NCBI GenBank assembly: GCA_039926025.1
Contig: JBDSXV010000232.1
Coordinates: 1-64,000 of the forward strand
From: Dokdonella_A sp039926025
Lineage (GTDB): Bacteria > Pseudomonadota > Gammaproteobacteria > Xanthomonadales > Rhodanobacteraceae
Length of the DNA: 64,000 nucleotides
Reading direction: 5' to 3'
Shown one piece after another: positions 34,101 to 43,295 of this stretch. The notes under the pieces were generated by a model. It had not been told where the DNA came from. It searched no databases and saw nothing but the letters and a program-made list of their open reading frames with translations. The position numbers were made by a program, and so were the translations under genes. The first letter of the stretch is position 1; each line of letters starts with the position of its first letter.

Positions 34101-37100
34101 ATGGTCAACGCCCATTCCGCAGTGACCGGGTTGTGGGCCACATGGATCGTTCCAGTCCCGGCGCCACCGAAGATATGCAGCACGAAGGCTTTGACATCGA
34201 GCGCTGGAATCCACGGCTGTCCGAGGTTCGCATCGATTTGGGCGGCCGACAGCCAGGAGGGAATGCGCTCCTTCAAGGCGACGACATTCGCGTCGAACAG
34301 AGGATTCGCCTTCGCCGCTTGTTCGGCTGTCCTCAACTTGACACGCACGTTTCCCGACAGGTATCGCGCGGCCAGCTCATAGGCGCCGGAATCTGGATCC
34401 ATGAAGATCTGGCCTTTCAGCGCGAGGAGGCATTCGTCCCAGTCCTGGTTGGCCGCGTCGGCGATACGGTCGGGGATCACACTGCCGTATCGATCGATAC
34501 ACCAGAGCAATGCATCGGTGGCCGTTTCCACATGCGGCATGACGCCGCGCCGGTTCAACGTTCGTTCGCTGAATACTTCCGTTTTCTTCGCGATGCCCGT
34601 TTCTTCGTCAAAGTCCTCGGCCGCCAGCAAGATGTCCAGATCGGGATCGTCTGCCATCGCACGCCGGTTCGCGCGCGTGGACGCAGGCCCATGCTTCGCG
34701 ACCGCTTCGTCGTACACCAGCGCAAGCGTCGATTGCGCCTGCCGCAGCGCGTCGTCGTCCATCGGACCGTCGACCTGGACGCGGAGAACGTCCTTGATCC
34801 CATCACGAACCGGAATCCACGCGCGCACGCGTGCGTCGTCGGTTTTGTATCGAAGGGTGACTGCGGTAAATCGGCCGTCAACGATCTGTCCCAGTCGGCC
34901 GTCGCGTACCTGGTAGTTGCCTTCCTGCTCGGCCGTAAACTCGCCGGCAGCACCATCGAGCGCCGCGAAGCTCTCTTCCTGCGCCGTTTGCGTGACCGTG
35001 GCCGGTGTCCATGTTCCCTCAGGCATCGCCGAGGACAACTGCTGGATCACCATGGCCATCGATGTATCGATGCCGGTCTTCGGATGTCGACGCACGACGG
35101 CATTGCGACCGCCGAACATCGAGCTCACGGTCACAGCATGGCCCAGCATGACGCCGCGATCGGTCTGGAAAACACCGTTCACCCATTGCGATTTATCGTC
35201 GTCGCCGTTGATCTCGACCAGGTCACGCCAATCGAAAGGAAGCGCTACGTCGTCGGGCCGGCGCTTGCGGAAAAAAACGACGTCCGCTGTTACATCGGTA
35301 TTCGCGTTGCCCGAGAATGCATCATTGGGTAGACGTCGTGCTGCAATGAGGTCCGCCTTCTCGTACATCGCTTCGCGCAGGCGCGGATTCTGTTTATCCA
35401 GCGTGCCCGTCGACGTGATGCACGCCAAGACACCGCCAGGACGCAATTTGTCCAGCGACTTGATCAGGAAGTAGTCGTGCAACGGCGCCTTGAGTGTCTT
35501 GTAGGCCTCGTCGTAAACGCGGAACTCCCCGAACGGCACGTTGCCGATGACCAGGTCCATGCAGTCGTTCGGGATCGGCGTTTCTTCGTAGCCGGCGACG
35601 AACACTCGCGCTTGCGGATAAAGCGCTGTCAAAATTGCCCCGGACACGGGTTCTTTTTCGACGGCAACAAAACGCGTCGCATCGGCGACCGCTTCGGGCA
35701 CGCGGGCCATGAACAGTCCGGTGCCGGCGCCGGGCTCCAGCGTGCGTCCACCGGTGAATCCTGCTCGAGCAATCGCGGCCCACAGCGCATCGACGATCGG
35801 CAACGCGGTGAAATGCGCGTTGACCGTCGATGCGCGGGCGGCGGCCACGCCGTCCTCGCCCAGTGCGCGCAGCAGCTCACCCCCGTACGTCGTCGCAAGG
35901 TGATGGCCAGGCGCGAATACGCCGGGCAGCCCACCCCAGCCGACATACCGGATCAATGCTTCGCGATCGGCGTCTTCGACGGCGGCGCCGCCCGACGCCT
36001 CGACGCGTTTGAGTGCGCGAATCGCTTCAAGGTTGCGGCCGACCGCGTCCCGCTCATTCCACGTTGACCGGACGACCAGATCGCTGTCGACCAGCCGATA
36101 GTTCGACGGGCGTTCCGTCAGCCCTTGGAAGAGGACCGCGTCGTCGTCACGTTTGACGGAAGACCGGCGGCGTGTGCGAGCTCGCGCGCCTGGTCCATCG
36201 CCTGATGATTGCGGGTCAGTCGATCGAGAAACGTCAACGGCGGTCCCGCCTCCTGATCGATCGACTTCCGCAGTCGTCGATACAGGTCCGTCTGAAGGTC
36301 CTGCCGCGTCATCACGGGCCTGGTCGCTTCGTTCTGCATGATCACCCTCCTTCGGGCTGTCGCTGCGCGCCTGCGCGCGCTCAGTGGCTGTATGCGCGGG
36401 TGCGGCAATGTACTGCACACCCAGTATTCCCGTCTCGCCCCATCCCAGCAGCAATGACCGTACATCGTCGTCGTTCGATGCCATCGCCGCGACCGGCAAG
36501 GCCGATACGTGCGTCGTGCTCCTGGCTTCGCGTTCGATGGACACGTCCGCAAGCACCTGTGTCGCGTCGCCAGCGCCCACGGAGCGCCAGCGCGTGACGC
36601 CGACCGTGGCAGATTCACCGCCTCGCTCCGTGCCAATCACCACCGCGATCCGCGTCAAGGATCCGTCCAACCCCACGGGGCGCGTGGACAAGGGCGTTGC
36701 TGGAGCTCCTGTGTCGTCCGACTCAGTGACCACTCTCGCGTTGCGACTGTTGGCCAGCAGCACGGCGAAAAACCGTGCCGCGCCGCGCTCGTCGCTCTCG
36801 ACAACCGCACCGTTCGCGAACTCGCCGGGCGATGCCCCCCAGAAGTGGACGTGCCCTGCCCCATCAAGCGTCACGCGAACGCGGCGCGGCGCATCCGCTG
36901 ACCCCGGTTGCACCTGCTCAATGTAGAAGGCGAGCCGGACACCTTCCGGCGCTGGCGTGCGCACGATCTGCATGTCGGCGGCACCGGGCGCGCGTAGCAG
37001 AATGCGCGCCTCTTCCGAGGCCAGCAATCGCGAAGTGATGCCGTGTTGCGCCAGCAAGATCGCCGCGCCTTTGCCCACAGGCGTTTGCTGATCACGCAGC

Positions 37101-37420
37101 GGCGCAACATGGTTGTCGCGCGGCGATTCCTCGGCTTGTACCGACCTCTCTGCGACACGCAAGATGACCGACGCGGGATTCTCGATCACGTACCATTTCA
37201 CGTGCGCGAATGCCGCCTTGATCGCACGCGGCTGCGGCATTCCTGCTCTGAGCCAATAGCCCTGGCGCGGGTGCCGCCGGAAGCCCAAGCCTGTCAACGC
37301 GATGGCGTTGGACTCCGTCTCGCCGGCGGCGACGACAAACTGCTTGGTATCCGTCGGCAGGATCAGCCACCGCATGCCGTAGTACGCGAAATCCATCCAG
37401 TATTTCTGTTGGTCTGCCAT
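31115..37420 (-). CDS. Giant DNA methylase-helicase (DarB/SNF2-like)
   Basis: A 2101-residue protein. An N-terminal module (WMDFAYYGMRWLILP...GLGFRR) is shared with two other large proteins here. A SAM-dependent methyltransferase has motif I LEPGAGTGLFMARV (about 565) and motif IV GNVPFGEF (about 628), an NPPF variant. A SNF2-type helicase has Walker A HPVGFGKTAT (about 1238), DEAQNYKN (about 1406) and motif VI RNGRGIRQGN (about 1737). The order resembles phage and plasmid anti-restriction proteins such as DarB. ATG at 37420 has AAGGA upstream. The role is inferred. Confidence 0.9.
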   Translation of the reverse strand: MADQQKYWMDFAYYGMRWLILPTDTKQFVVAAGETESNAIALTGLGFRRHPRQGYWLRAGMPQPRAIKAAFAHVKWYVIENPASVILRVAERSVQAEESPRDNHVAPLRDQQTPVGKGAAILLAQHGITSRLLASEEARILLRAPGAADMQIVRTPAPEGVRLAFYIEQVQPGSADAPRRVRVTLDGAGHVHFWGASPGEFANGAVVESDERGAARFFAVLLANSRNARVVTESDDTGAPATPLSTRPVGLDGSLTRIAVVIGTERGGESATVGVTRWRSVGAGDATQVLADVSIEREARSTTHVSALPVAAMASNDDDVRSLLLGWGETGILGVQYIAAPAHTATERAQARSDSPKEGDHAERSDQARDDAAGPSDGPVSTTAEVDRSGGGTAVDVSRSTDPQSSGDGPGARARTRRRSSVKRDDDAVLFQGLTERPSNYRLVDSDLVVRSTWNERDAVGRNLEAIRALKRVEASGGAAVEDADREALIRYVGWGGLPGVFAPGHHLATTYGGELLRALGEDGVAAARASTVNAHFTALPIVDALWAAIARAGFTGGRTLEPGAGTGLFMARVPEAVADATRFVAVEKEPVSGAILTALYPQARVFVAGYEETPIPNDCMDLVIGNVPFGEFRVYDEAYKTLKAPLHDYFLIKSLDKLRPGGVLACITSTGTLDKQNPRLREAMYEKADLIAARRLPNDAFSGNANTDVTADVVFFRKRRPDDVALPFDWRDLVEINGDDDKSQWVNGVFQTDRGVMLGHAVTVSSMFGGRNAVVRRHPKTGIDTSMAMVIQQLSSAMPEGTWTPATVTQTAQEESFAALDGAAGEFTAEQEGNYQVRDGRLGQIVDGRFTAVTLRYKTDDARVRAWIPVRDGIKDVLRVQVDGPMDDDALRQAQSTLALVYDEAVAKHGPASTRANRRAMADDPDLDILLAAEDFDEETGIAKKTEVFSERTLNRRGVMPHVETATDALLWCIDRYGSVIPDRIADAANQDWDECLLALKGQIFMDPDSGAYELAARYLSGNVRVKLRTAEQAAKANPLFDANVVALKERIPSWLSAAQIDANLGQPWIPALDVKAFVLHIFGGAGTGTIHVAHNPVTAEWALTIPKHLKAPRWGTARFGAGELIELALRGQMPKVFDKNALDELVLNPTQTAIAIERQKEIRAEFGRWIWSDLERSQRLEVIYNEKFRSHRSPDYSGIPVTVPGMAMTRQLRPRQARGVMRIVMEQNTLLAHPVGFGKTATMGSAAMKLKSLELANKSMIVVRKNTLYQAAAEVKRWFPEARVLMIRSEDLNPKGRMQFWRRVQMRNADIVLVTPEAFKRIRLPKDAEIRFLNEELSHIEMALAHEATASDVSGKPRTRQVKSLEKRRAAAKTKLTELLNLGEKDDGRVTIADLGIDALFVDEAQNYKNLQVLTREQMLGIPTAAAQRASDLASKVWFMQQNNKRVIFATGTPVVNTLAEIFNLQRYLSPGLLEEAAVHTFDAWVAQFGEPVASLEPDPGGAGFRTVRRLAEVRNVPELVAMFAQVTDAVADSAADFARPNPTFRTIVTPPTPLQSLYREVLAERVVTIRQRGRTNEPGSDNILAVLGDARRAALDLRTMYPGLGGEHAGGKLHEVATQVAKDYIASEATRGTQLVFLDFGTPGKGLWNAYAEIRAELIQLGVAAAEIAFIHDCKTDQVKADLFRHVREGKVRVLLGSTEKMGEGTNVQDRIVALHHVNAPFHPGAVIQRNGRGIRQGNQNKEIAIYTYVTQGLLEDWNWHLVLLKSRFIGQLMDGMAANTDGEGLARRMTEDPSASMSYEEIEAMASGDPLVKEKCTVDAEVRQLRMLRDGHNQTQGSLRYELSNARQHLEHDEKELVWISAIADRVTPPLVGEPSVSVNGRPFTGDKAFVRAGEAVIAAIDIASKEPWRTHVVANVMGLTAIMTSSVMGPRMELVGSADDRSNGRFQVDFTPNPIALVKRMESTAEMVRAAPAKVAQRIEDGKKSITRFEKEFGVEWPLEAAFEALLARQSEANIELERRNAQVVVKNSSAIADFNAFLKKNNAVLCTAPSTDDDMLDTSWGGDNETEDERSSDHDDARSERDTEIAIAGAVGMRG

Positions 37421-37497
37421 CACACGTCCTTGTGGTCTATGTCGCCGCCGGCGCCCGAGCGCCGCGAGGCGGGATCGTTGTGGATTCTCTTGCTGTC

Positions 37498-38046
37498 TTA
37501 CCGCATGCCCGGTGCCGACTGTGTTTGTGCTTCACCCATACTGGCGCCGTGGTCTTCCTCCTCCGCAGTCATTCGTTGCACCCAAAGTGCAAGCAGGGCG
37601 CTTGCCAAGCTCGCACTGGGGAAGTAACCCGACTCGCGCGAACCGGGCATTACGCAGCCATCGTCATCCGTGAATTCACGGCCGATGTAATGCCCGGCAG
37701 CACTACGCATCACTCTGAGATCTGAGTAGCCCGGCGCGACCTTGCCATCGAGCCAAGGTGCCGGCGTCGCATGCTGTCGATAGAACGCAACGACCGCGGC
37801 ACCGGTGACAAAACGCGGATTGCAGTGTCCGTGGTACTCGCGCCCGATGGTGCGGTCGTGCACGGCCGTCATTTGATGTCCATCCGATACGCGCTCCATG
37901 GCGTACATCAACGCGCCGCCACCGTCCCGACTCAGCCCGCGGACAATGAACCAGTCCGGAGCGTTCGCGACGTCGCCGCTGTAGAAAACATGCTCGCCTT
38001 CAGTGAGCGGATCCTGGTTGATTGAATAATCCGGACGCGGTTGCAT
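37498..38046 (-). CDS. Uncharacterised protein, 182 residues
   Basis: Starts MQPRPDYSINQDPLTEGEHV. Its C-terminal part YIGREFTDDDGCVMPGSRES, then GYFPSASLASALL, looks like a module I associate with element proteins (YIG...DG...P.(S)RES.YF). No catalytic motif. Earlier in-frame ATGs upstream read a low-complexity Arg/Pro stretch and are rejected. Confidence 0.6.
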   Translation of the reverse strand: MQPRPDYSINQDPLTEGEHVFYSGDVANAPDWFIVRGLSRDGGGALMYAMERVSDGHQMTAVHDRTIGREYHGHCNPRFVTGAAVVAFYRQHATPAPWLDGKVAPGYSDLRVMRSAAGHYIGREFTDDDGCVMPGSRESGYFPSASLASALLALWVQRMTAEEEDHGASMGEAQTQSAPGMR

Positions 38047-38059
38047 GGTAATGATCTCG

Positions 38060-38380
38060 TTATCGTAAAAGTGCTGTGGAAGGGATGACTGTGACGGCAG
38101 CCATCGACGACATCGCACATTGCGAGCCGAACCTCGTCGCCGATGCCAGGGCGGTCGCAACCGCCACCCGGTGCATTCCGCACGTGATCGCCTCGCCGGC
38201 GTCGTGCACAACTTCATCGATGCACGCCATGCTCACGTCCTGCAGGGCGCCGACCAAACGGCGCAGAAAGTCTTGGTCCTTGAGCAGCTGCTCGCGACCT
38301 TGGGCTCGGACGCATTGCACGGCCGAACTCAGCATGCGCTGTGCGAGCTGGAGCGCCAGCGGACTGTCGAAGCTCGACAT
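38060..38380 (-). CDS. Hypothetical protein, 106 residues
   Basis: Starts MSSFDSPLALQLAQRMLSSA. Mostly helical, with four Cys and several Met. It lies between two element-type genes and is separated from the next by three bases. No motif; function unknown. Confidence 0.55.
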   Translation of the reverse strand: MSSFDSPLALQLAQRMLSSAVQCVRAQGREQLLKDQDFLRRLVGALQDVSMACIDEVVHDAGEAITCGMHRVAVATALASATRFGSQCAMSSMAAVTVIPSTALLR

Positions 38381-38383
38381 CAG

Positions 38384-38977
38384 TCAGTCCATGCTCGGAG
38401 CAGCAGCAGATGAAGCCAAGTCGCTCGATGCCGCAGCGGCACGCACGGCATCGAGCATGTCGAGCGCATACCGCGGTTGTATGTCGTCCGCTTCGGGGCT
38501 CAGTACCGCGCAATACGCCTGGGTGCCATCCGGCAAAACGATCGTGCCGCTCTGATCGCTGTCGGTATCGACGAGCACCACGTCGACGGGAGCGGATGAG
38601 CGAACCCCATGCCAAGCGCCCCCCGTCACATCAACGACAACAACGGGCTTTGCCGCCGTCGAAGGGTCGGGAAACCCGTCGCGCAACCAGCCGCAGACAT
38701 CGCTTACCCAGTCGTTCTGGAAGTATTCCTCCGGCATCCATTTCGACTCGCTGGCAGCCTGCATGATGGACTCCCACGCCAGCGCATAAAGATCGATGAC
38801 CGGGCCGCTCGATTCTTTCACTGGCGTCTCGTCGAGCACCTTCGCCAAGCGCTTTTTCAGGTCTGGGCGCTCAATGAACAGGTAGCGCCAGTCAGCGGCG
38901 CTGAAACGTTCGATGTCCTGCCCAAGAAGCGCGATGCGCTCGTCGCGCTTCACGCCACAATCCTCGCCGCTTTCCAT
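38384..38977 (-). CDS. Protein with VTGG-x-HG-PVDVxxxD module
   Basis: About 197 residues starting MESGEDCGVKRDERIALLGQ with a clean GGAGG upstream. The central VVVDVTGGAWHGVRSSAPVD, then VVLVDTDSDQ, matches the module in the protein at 16418-16840. An upstream helical part (EDIERFSAADWRYLFIERP-like) precedes it. Function unknown. Confidence 0.62.
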   Translation of the reverse strand: MESGEDCGVKRDERIALLGQDIERFSAADWRYLFIERPDLKKRLAKVLDETPVKESSGPVIDLYALAWESIMQAASESKWMPEEYFQNDWVSDVCGWLRDGFPDPSTAAKPVVVVDVTGGAWHGVRSSAPVDVVLVDTDSDQSGTIVLPDGTQAYCAVLSPEADDIQPRYALDMLDAVRAAAASSDLASSAAAPSMD

Positions 38978-39011
38978 GTGATGGCCTCCAATGTTGTCAA
39001 GGTGCATCGAG

Positions 39012-41396
39012 TCATTTAAAACTGGCAGCCGATGCGAGCTCGCGCGGCGATTCGGAGTCACCCTGCTCGACATCCGCGTCGTGCGTACTCACCTGGGCCA
39101 TGCGTCCCTCGAGGAACGCCCCGATCTCTCGCGACAAGGCATCAAACTGCAATCGAAGCTCTTGCAGATCCAGACCGTGCGGATACGGACTTCCCTTGGG
39201 ATGCCCTACCCACGCGTCGTACCGCGTGCTGTGCACCAGGTAGTCGTTTTGCCATCCGCGATCTTCGAGCGCGTCGTTGACACACGTCTCCAATCCTCGC
39301 GCGAACATTTCCCACGGCGTCGAGTAGTAGGGATTGGCCTTGCGTCCACTATCCCAGCGCGTTGAATCGTTCGCATAGGTGGTTTCAGTTGCCGGACGCC
39401 TCGCTGGATCAACCCACGCGTCGACGGTTGCCGCCGGAATGGGCCTCGGGCCTACGGTTCGCACAACACGCTCAGCGTTGTCCCGATTCGTTCCTTCCCG
39501 CCGTGTGCCCACCGCGGCGACGTACGCGTCGCGCAGCGTCTTTGCTATCGTTGTGGCGCCGTTGATCTCTTGAATCCAACCGCGCTCCTGCTGGATGATT
39601 TCGACGACGGCGCGGAGCGCTGCGATCGGTGTGCTCGCGTCGATTTCCGCCCGCAACTGTTCGCGGTACGCGGGCTCAATCCGACCGATGTCCCTGGTGG
39701 CAGCGCTGTACAGCGCCTGCTTTGCATCGCTGAGCATCCAGCCTGCCCAGTTGCCGGCGACATCGATGTGGTTTTCCCACTTCGCGTTCTGGCGCGCATC
39801 GATCTCATCCAACGACATCATCCGCGTCATCATGCGTCGACTGAACGCGTCCATCGCTGCCAGGACGTCCGTTCCGACATCGACTCGACGCGGGTGTTTC
39901 GCCGTCGCGCCGTACACGCTGGCGTACGGGCGCCGAAAGTTATTCGCAACGCCCGTCTCGGTTGCCAGATAGTGGTCGAACGCATGCGCCCATTCGTGAG
40001 CGAGCGCACCTGCCCCCGATGGCTTGGTGAGATTGATAACGCGTCGGCCTGGCTCGTAGTGAGCCGCGAACCGTCCCGACCCACGGGCACCGAAGGCGAT
40101 TGCCAACGTGCCATCCAGCGACAATGCACGCGGCTCAATCTGCATGACGGCAGCCAAGTCGAGCAGCGCCGTGTAACCATGGTTGAGTGACGCCTGTCGC
40201 TCCGTTTGCGAAACCCAGTTGCCGAATTCACCTCCCCGAAATCCGAACGTGTCCAGGAAATCTTGTGCGGTCACGTCGCGGCCAAGATCGGCAGCTCCTC
40301 CCACTCTTACAATGTGGTCGAGCGGTTTGCGCGGTACTTCACGCGCTTCCAGCTCACTCCGCTGAACACTTTTTGTTTTCGTCGGCCAGCCGACTGACGA
40401 TGCGGCAGCGGCATCGCGCGAGAAATCGTCGCCGGCAAACAAAAAGCCAGACCAATTGCCGCGTCTTCGTTCATTCATGAAGGGACGCAGTGCGTCCAAC
40501 GCAGGCGTGTCGAGCCGCGCCTGGCGTAAACCCCTGGCACGCCCCGCGTCTTCGGGTGTGAGGTAGTGCGCGAATGCAGCACAAGCCTCAGCGGGAGAAT
40601 TCACTATCAACAAGCGATCGGCGACATCGCCGATCGCCTTTAAGTACGCATCCTCGAGCGACGCATCGGGACGCAAGAAGGTCGAGCGGCGACGGCTCCC
40701 TTCGCTGTATCCACGCACCAGGTGACCAGGCGATGCCAGCACTGCATCGCGAATGCGCTTCAAACGAAAAAGCACGCCGAGATCTGCGCCGTCCTCGAAC
40801 CGCTGCTTCCAATTCGGTGCCGGCCACACGCGATCTTTGGTCAGAAGGGTGGCGCGCTCTTCTCTCGTCCAGCCAGTGACGTTCTCGAAACGAATACCGC
40901 GTAAACGCGACCATCGCTCCTTCTTTGCGCCTCCGATATGTTCGCCGAAATCATCGATCCGTTCACCTCTACGACGGACGGCGGGCACATCGGCGTCGGT
41001 GTCGTCGCTTGCTTCATCCAGCTCGGTTGGGCCATCGGGGGCGGCAGCAGCTAGCTGCTCGCCTTCCGCCTTCGCATCAGCAGCCAACTCAGCGTCGAGC
41101 GGAACCGAAAGAACGATGTCCGCTATCGGCGTCTCGCGCATGATCAGGAGAGGAAACAGGCGCGCGATTTCGCGCGGGCTTATTCCAGCCGGTCGCGACC
41201 ACCGAATTTGATTCTCTAACGTTCCAACAACGGCAGGCGCAAACCCCAACGCCTCGAGCAAATGGCCGAACGCTGCGCCGTCAGTGGCCTGTGCGACGGC
41301 CGTTACACGCCGCTCCCCGCTAGCTGCCGCTTCAAGCTGCAGGCGTATCCCGTATGGCGACAAATCCGGCCACTGGACAACGCCCGACATGCTCAA
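39012..41396 (-). CDS. LPD1-type polyvalent protein with HEWAH motif
   Basis: A 794-residue protein. The N-terminal 80 residues (WPDLSPYGIRLQLEA, LLEALGFAP) share a module with the methylase-helicase and the C5 enzyme at 52147. Later ALAHEWAHAFDHYLA (about residue 468) is an HExxH-like metal site within an LPD1-like domain (FLDTFGFRGGEFGNWV precedes it). LPD1 proteins are large polyvalent factors of phages and conjugative elements, proposed to act against host defences. The HEWAH suggests a zinc-dependent activity. Confidence 0.78.
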   Translation of the reverse strand: MSMSGVVQWPDLSPYGIRLQLEAAASGERRVTAVAQATDGAAFGHLLEALGFAPAVVGTLENQIRWSRPAGISPREIARLFPLLIMRETPIADIVLSVPLDAELAADAKAEGEQLAAAAPDGPTELDEASDDTDADVPAVRRRGERIDDFGEHIGGAKKERWSRLRGIRFENVTGWTREERATLLTKDRVWPAPNWKQRFEDGADLGVLFRLKRIRDAVLASPGHLVRGYSEGSRRRSTFLRPDASLEDAYLKAIGDVADRLLIVNSPAEACAAFAHYLTPEDAGRARGLRQARLDTPALDALRPFMNERRRGNWSGFLFAGDDFSRDAAAASSVGWPTKTKSVQRSELEAREVPRKPLDHIVRVGGAADLGRDVTAQDFLDTFGFRGGEFGNWVSQTERQASLNHGYTALLDLAAVMQIEPRALSLDGTLAIAFGARGSGRFAAHYEPGRRVINLTKPSGAGALAHEWAHAFDHYLATETGVANNFRRPYASVYGATAKHPRRVDVGTDVLAAMDAFSRRMMTRMMSLDEIDARQNAKWENHIDVAGNWAGWMLSDAKQALYSAATRDIGRIEPAYREQLRAEIDASTPIAALRAVVEIIQQERGWIQEINGATTIAKTLRDAYVAAVGTRREGTNRDNAERVVRTVGPRPIPAATVDAWVDPARRPATETTYANDSTRWDSGRKANPYYSTPWEMFARGLETCVNDALEDRGWQNDYLVHSTRYDAWVGHPKGSPYPHGLDLQELRLQFDALSREIGAFLEGRMAQVSTHDADVEQGDSESPRELASAASFK

Positions 41397-41920
41397 CCCA
41401 ACCGTGGACCGGGCATCGCACCCGGCTCCGCCAGACGCGCCGCGCGCAAACCGCTCGCCACGACTTTCACGGGCAAATCCACGCTCTGTCCATACGTGGC
41501 GGTGATACTTTCGATCTCGGCTCGGGTCGCCGTGGTATGCGCCTCGGTTTCATCGCGCAACCGGCGGTACAACGCGCTGACTTGCGAGGCAGCTACCGGC
41601 GGCAGGAAGGTGCCGATCAACCGATTACCCGCCCTATCCCAGCTCGCACGAACCAAGTCTGCAAAGACCGGTGCGCCATCACCATCACGCTCGATCACGC
41701 TCGAGAACGTGATCGAGCGATCCTCTCCCAAGCCGAACACGCGCCCTCGCGTGTTCGCATTGCGTCCTTGCGCATCCGCGACCCGCAGGACAGCCGGGTA
41801 TCCCTGTCCGGCCGAACCTGCATTCGCCTCGAATGCCAGCAACACCATCGCTCGCTCGCCTCCCTGCGCACCGACGGTACCGCTGGCTTTGAACACCAGA
41901 TTGCGCGCTGCTCCGTTCAT
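41393..41920 (-). CDS. Uncharacterised protein, 175 residues
   Basis: Starts MNGAARNLVFKASGTVGAQG behind AAGGA. It is rich in Ala and beta-like segments (FVKASGTVGAQ, TFLPPVAASQVSALYRRL). It overlaps the LPD1 gene by ATGA, implying coupled translation. No family recognised. Confidence 0.6.
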   Translation of the reverse strand: MNGAARNLVFKASGTVGAQGGERAMVLLAFEANAGSAGQGYPAVLRVADAQGRNANTRGRVFGLGEDRSITFSSVIERDGDGAPVFADLVRASWDRAGNRLIGTFLPPVAASQVSALYRRLRDETEAHTTATRAEIESITATYGQSVDLPVKVVASGLRAARLAEPGAMPGPRLG

Positions 41921-42059
41921 CCATCGTTCCTTGCGTGAAATGCCTATATTCCCTTAGCTTCCGCGTCCCTGCGGACTACATGCAATCTGATTTGGTCTCC
42001 TTGGCCCGTCCTTGGGCCGCCGTCATCCCTGCGTTCGATGCGGATTCCTTCCGCGAGAC

Positions 42060-43118
42060 TCAGCCCATCCCAGGGCCGGAACTGCGGGCCGCGCTGCTAT
42101 CGGCAGCGTCCAGCATCGACGTCAAGTCGATGTCCGGCAGATCATCCGTATCGAAGGGCTCCTCAGCAGGCGCCGACGCCGACGGGCTGGGAAACGCTGC
42201 CGCCGACGCGGCGGTGGCATCCGCGGCACGGCCATAGCGTTTGAAGCCGTCACTGTCGGCGAACGCAACGCCCGTCACGAACGCCGCGCCATCGTCGTGA
42301 TGCATGAGTGTGATCAACAGCGGACGGAAGCCCTTCATGTGCTGCTGGGAACCGTCCTCGCTCGGGTTGAAGAAGGCCTTGTCGAGCTTCGGGTTCTTGG
42401 CGCTGTCGCCGCCGAAGAAAAACCGCTTCGCCGGAATGATCTCGACCAGCGCGTTTCCCTGCTCGCCATTGGCGAGGACCTTCGTCAGCGACTGGATCTT
42501 CTCGTTCGCCAGCACCGCTTCCGCGCGGGCTTCCGGCGTCTCGCCCTTGCCACCGAGCAAACTGCCGCTGACGCTGGCGCCCGTCGTGATACGCACCATC
42601 ACGTTGCCGGCGCCGATATCCAGGATCGCTGCCTTGATGGCGGCATTCAATTGATCGACCGAGGTTATCGACTGCGCGCCATCGAGATTGAGCACATCGA
42701 GCGTCCGATAGGGCTTCTTCGTCGTCGCAGAGACTTGCAACGGGCCCACGCGTGCGTCGCCCGTGAAAACGCTGCCCTGGTCGGGCTTGTGCACTGCGCC
42801 GGCGACCCAACGCGCCTTCCAAACCTGGCCCGTCTGCACCGCGGTTTCGATGCGCAACACACCACCGGGAGCCGTGTTGCTCTTCCCGCTCTTGGCGTAC
42901 AGCGCAATACCGGGCCGCTCCTTGCCCTCGCCCAGTTCGATGTTAGCGCCCATATCCATCACGATCAGGCGCTTTTGACCGCTGCCCAAGCCGCGCTTGT
43001 CGAGGACGTCGACGAGCACAGCGTCCGCACCCTCCGGGCTCTTTCCGTAGCTGATGACTTTGCCGAAAAAGCTCTCCGGCTTCGTGTTGCCTCGAAGTGT
43101 CTGATGAATCTTTTCCAC
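42060..43118 (-). CDS. Uncharacterised 352-residue protein, first gene of leftward block
   Basis: Probable start GTG at 43118 (VEKIHQTLRGNTKPE), seven bases after AAGGAG; a longer reading to 43295 runs through the structured leader and is rejected. Segments include FFGKVISYGKSPEGADAVLV and KRFFFGGDSAKNPKLDKAFF. The C-terminal 70 residues are acidic and low-complexity. No family recognised. It lies downstream of operator b and a 214-bp leader. Confidence 0.65.
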   Translation of the reverse strand: MEKIHQTLRGNTKPESFFGKVISYGKSPEGADAVLVDVLDKRGLGSGQKRLIVMDMGANIELGEGKERPGIALYAKSGKSNTAPGGVLRIETAVQTGQVWKARWVAGAVHKPDQGSVFTGDARVGPLQVSATTKKPYRTLDVLNLDGAQSITSVDQLNAAIKAAILDIGAGNVMVRITTGASVSGSLLGGKGETPEARAEAVLANEKIQSLTKVLANGEQGNALVEIIPAKRFFFGGDSAKNPKLDKAFFNPSEDGSQQHMKGFRPLLITLMHHDDGAAFVTGVAFADSDGFKRYGRAADATAASAAAFPSPSASAPAEEPFDTDDLPDIDLTSMLDAADSSAARSSGPGMG

Positions 43119-43220
43119 CGCAGTCTCCTTGACTGATTTCGCGGCGCCGAACTGCGCTCGCTGAGCCATCCCGCGTGCTTGCGCCGGGGAAACCCGTAAC
43201 CGGTAGGAGAGGTGTCGAGC

Positions 43221-43295
43221 GTGTGGACGACGCCATGGCCTGAACCCGCCCTTCCGTGGGCGGTACATCCATGTGATCAGCGGCGGCGTCCACAC
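43221..43295 (-). other. Structured 5' leader candidate
   Basis: Arms 43221-43234 and 43282-43295 form a 14-bp stem with one mismatch (GTGTGGACG...CGTCCACAC). An inner CCGCCC/GGGCGG stem with a six-base loop lies at 43246-43263. It sits in the leader of the leftward block between operator b and the first gene. It may be a structured RNA or a binding site; the type is unknown. Confidence 0.4.

Noticed and set aside
34091..35332. 413-codon rightward open frame
   Set aside because: Antisense to the methylase-helicase, whose motifs prove the leftward strand.
42012..43136. 374-codon rightward open frame
   Set aside because: Covers the 352-residue leftward gene in antisense; composition is His/Arg/Val-rich and it has no ribosome-binding site or motif.
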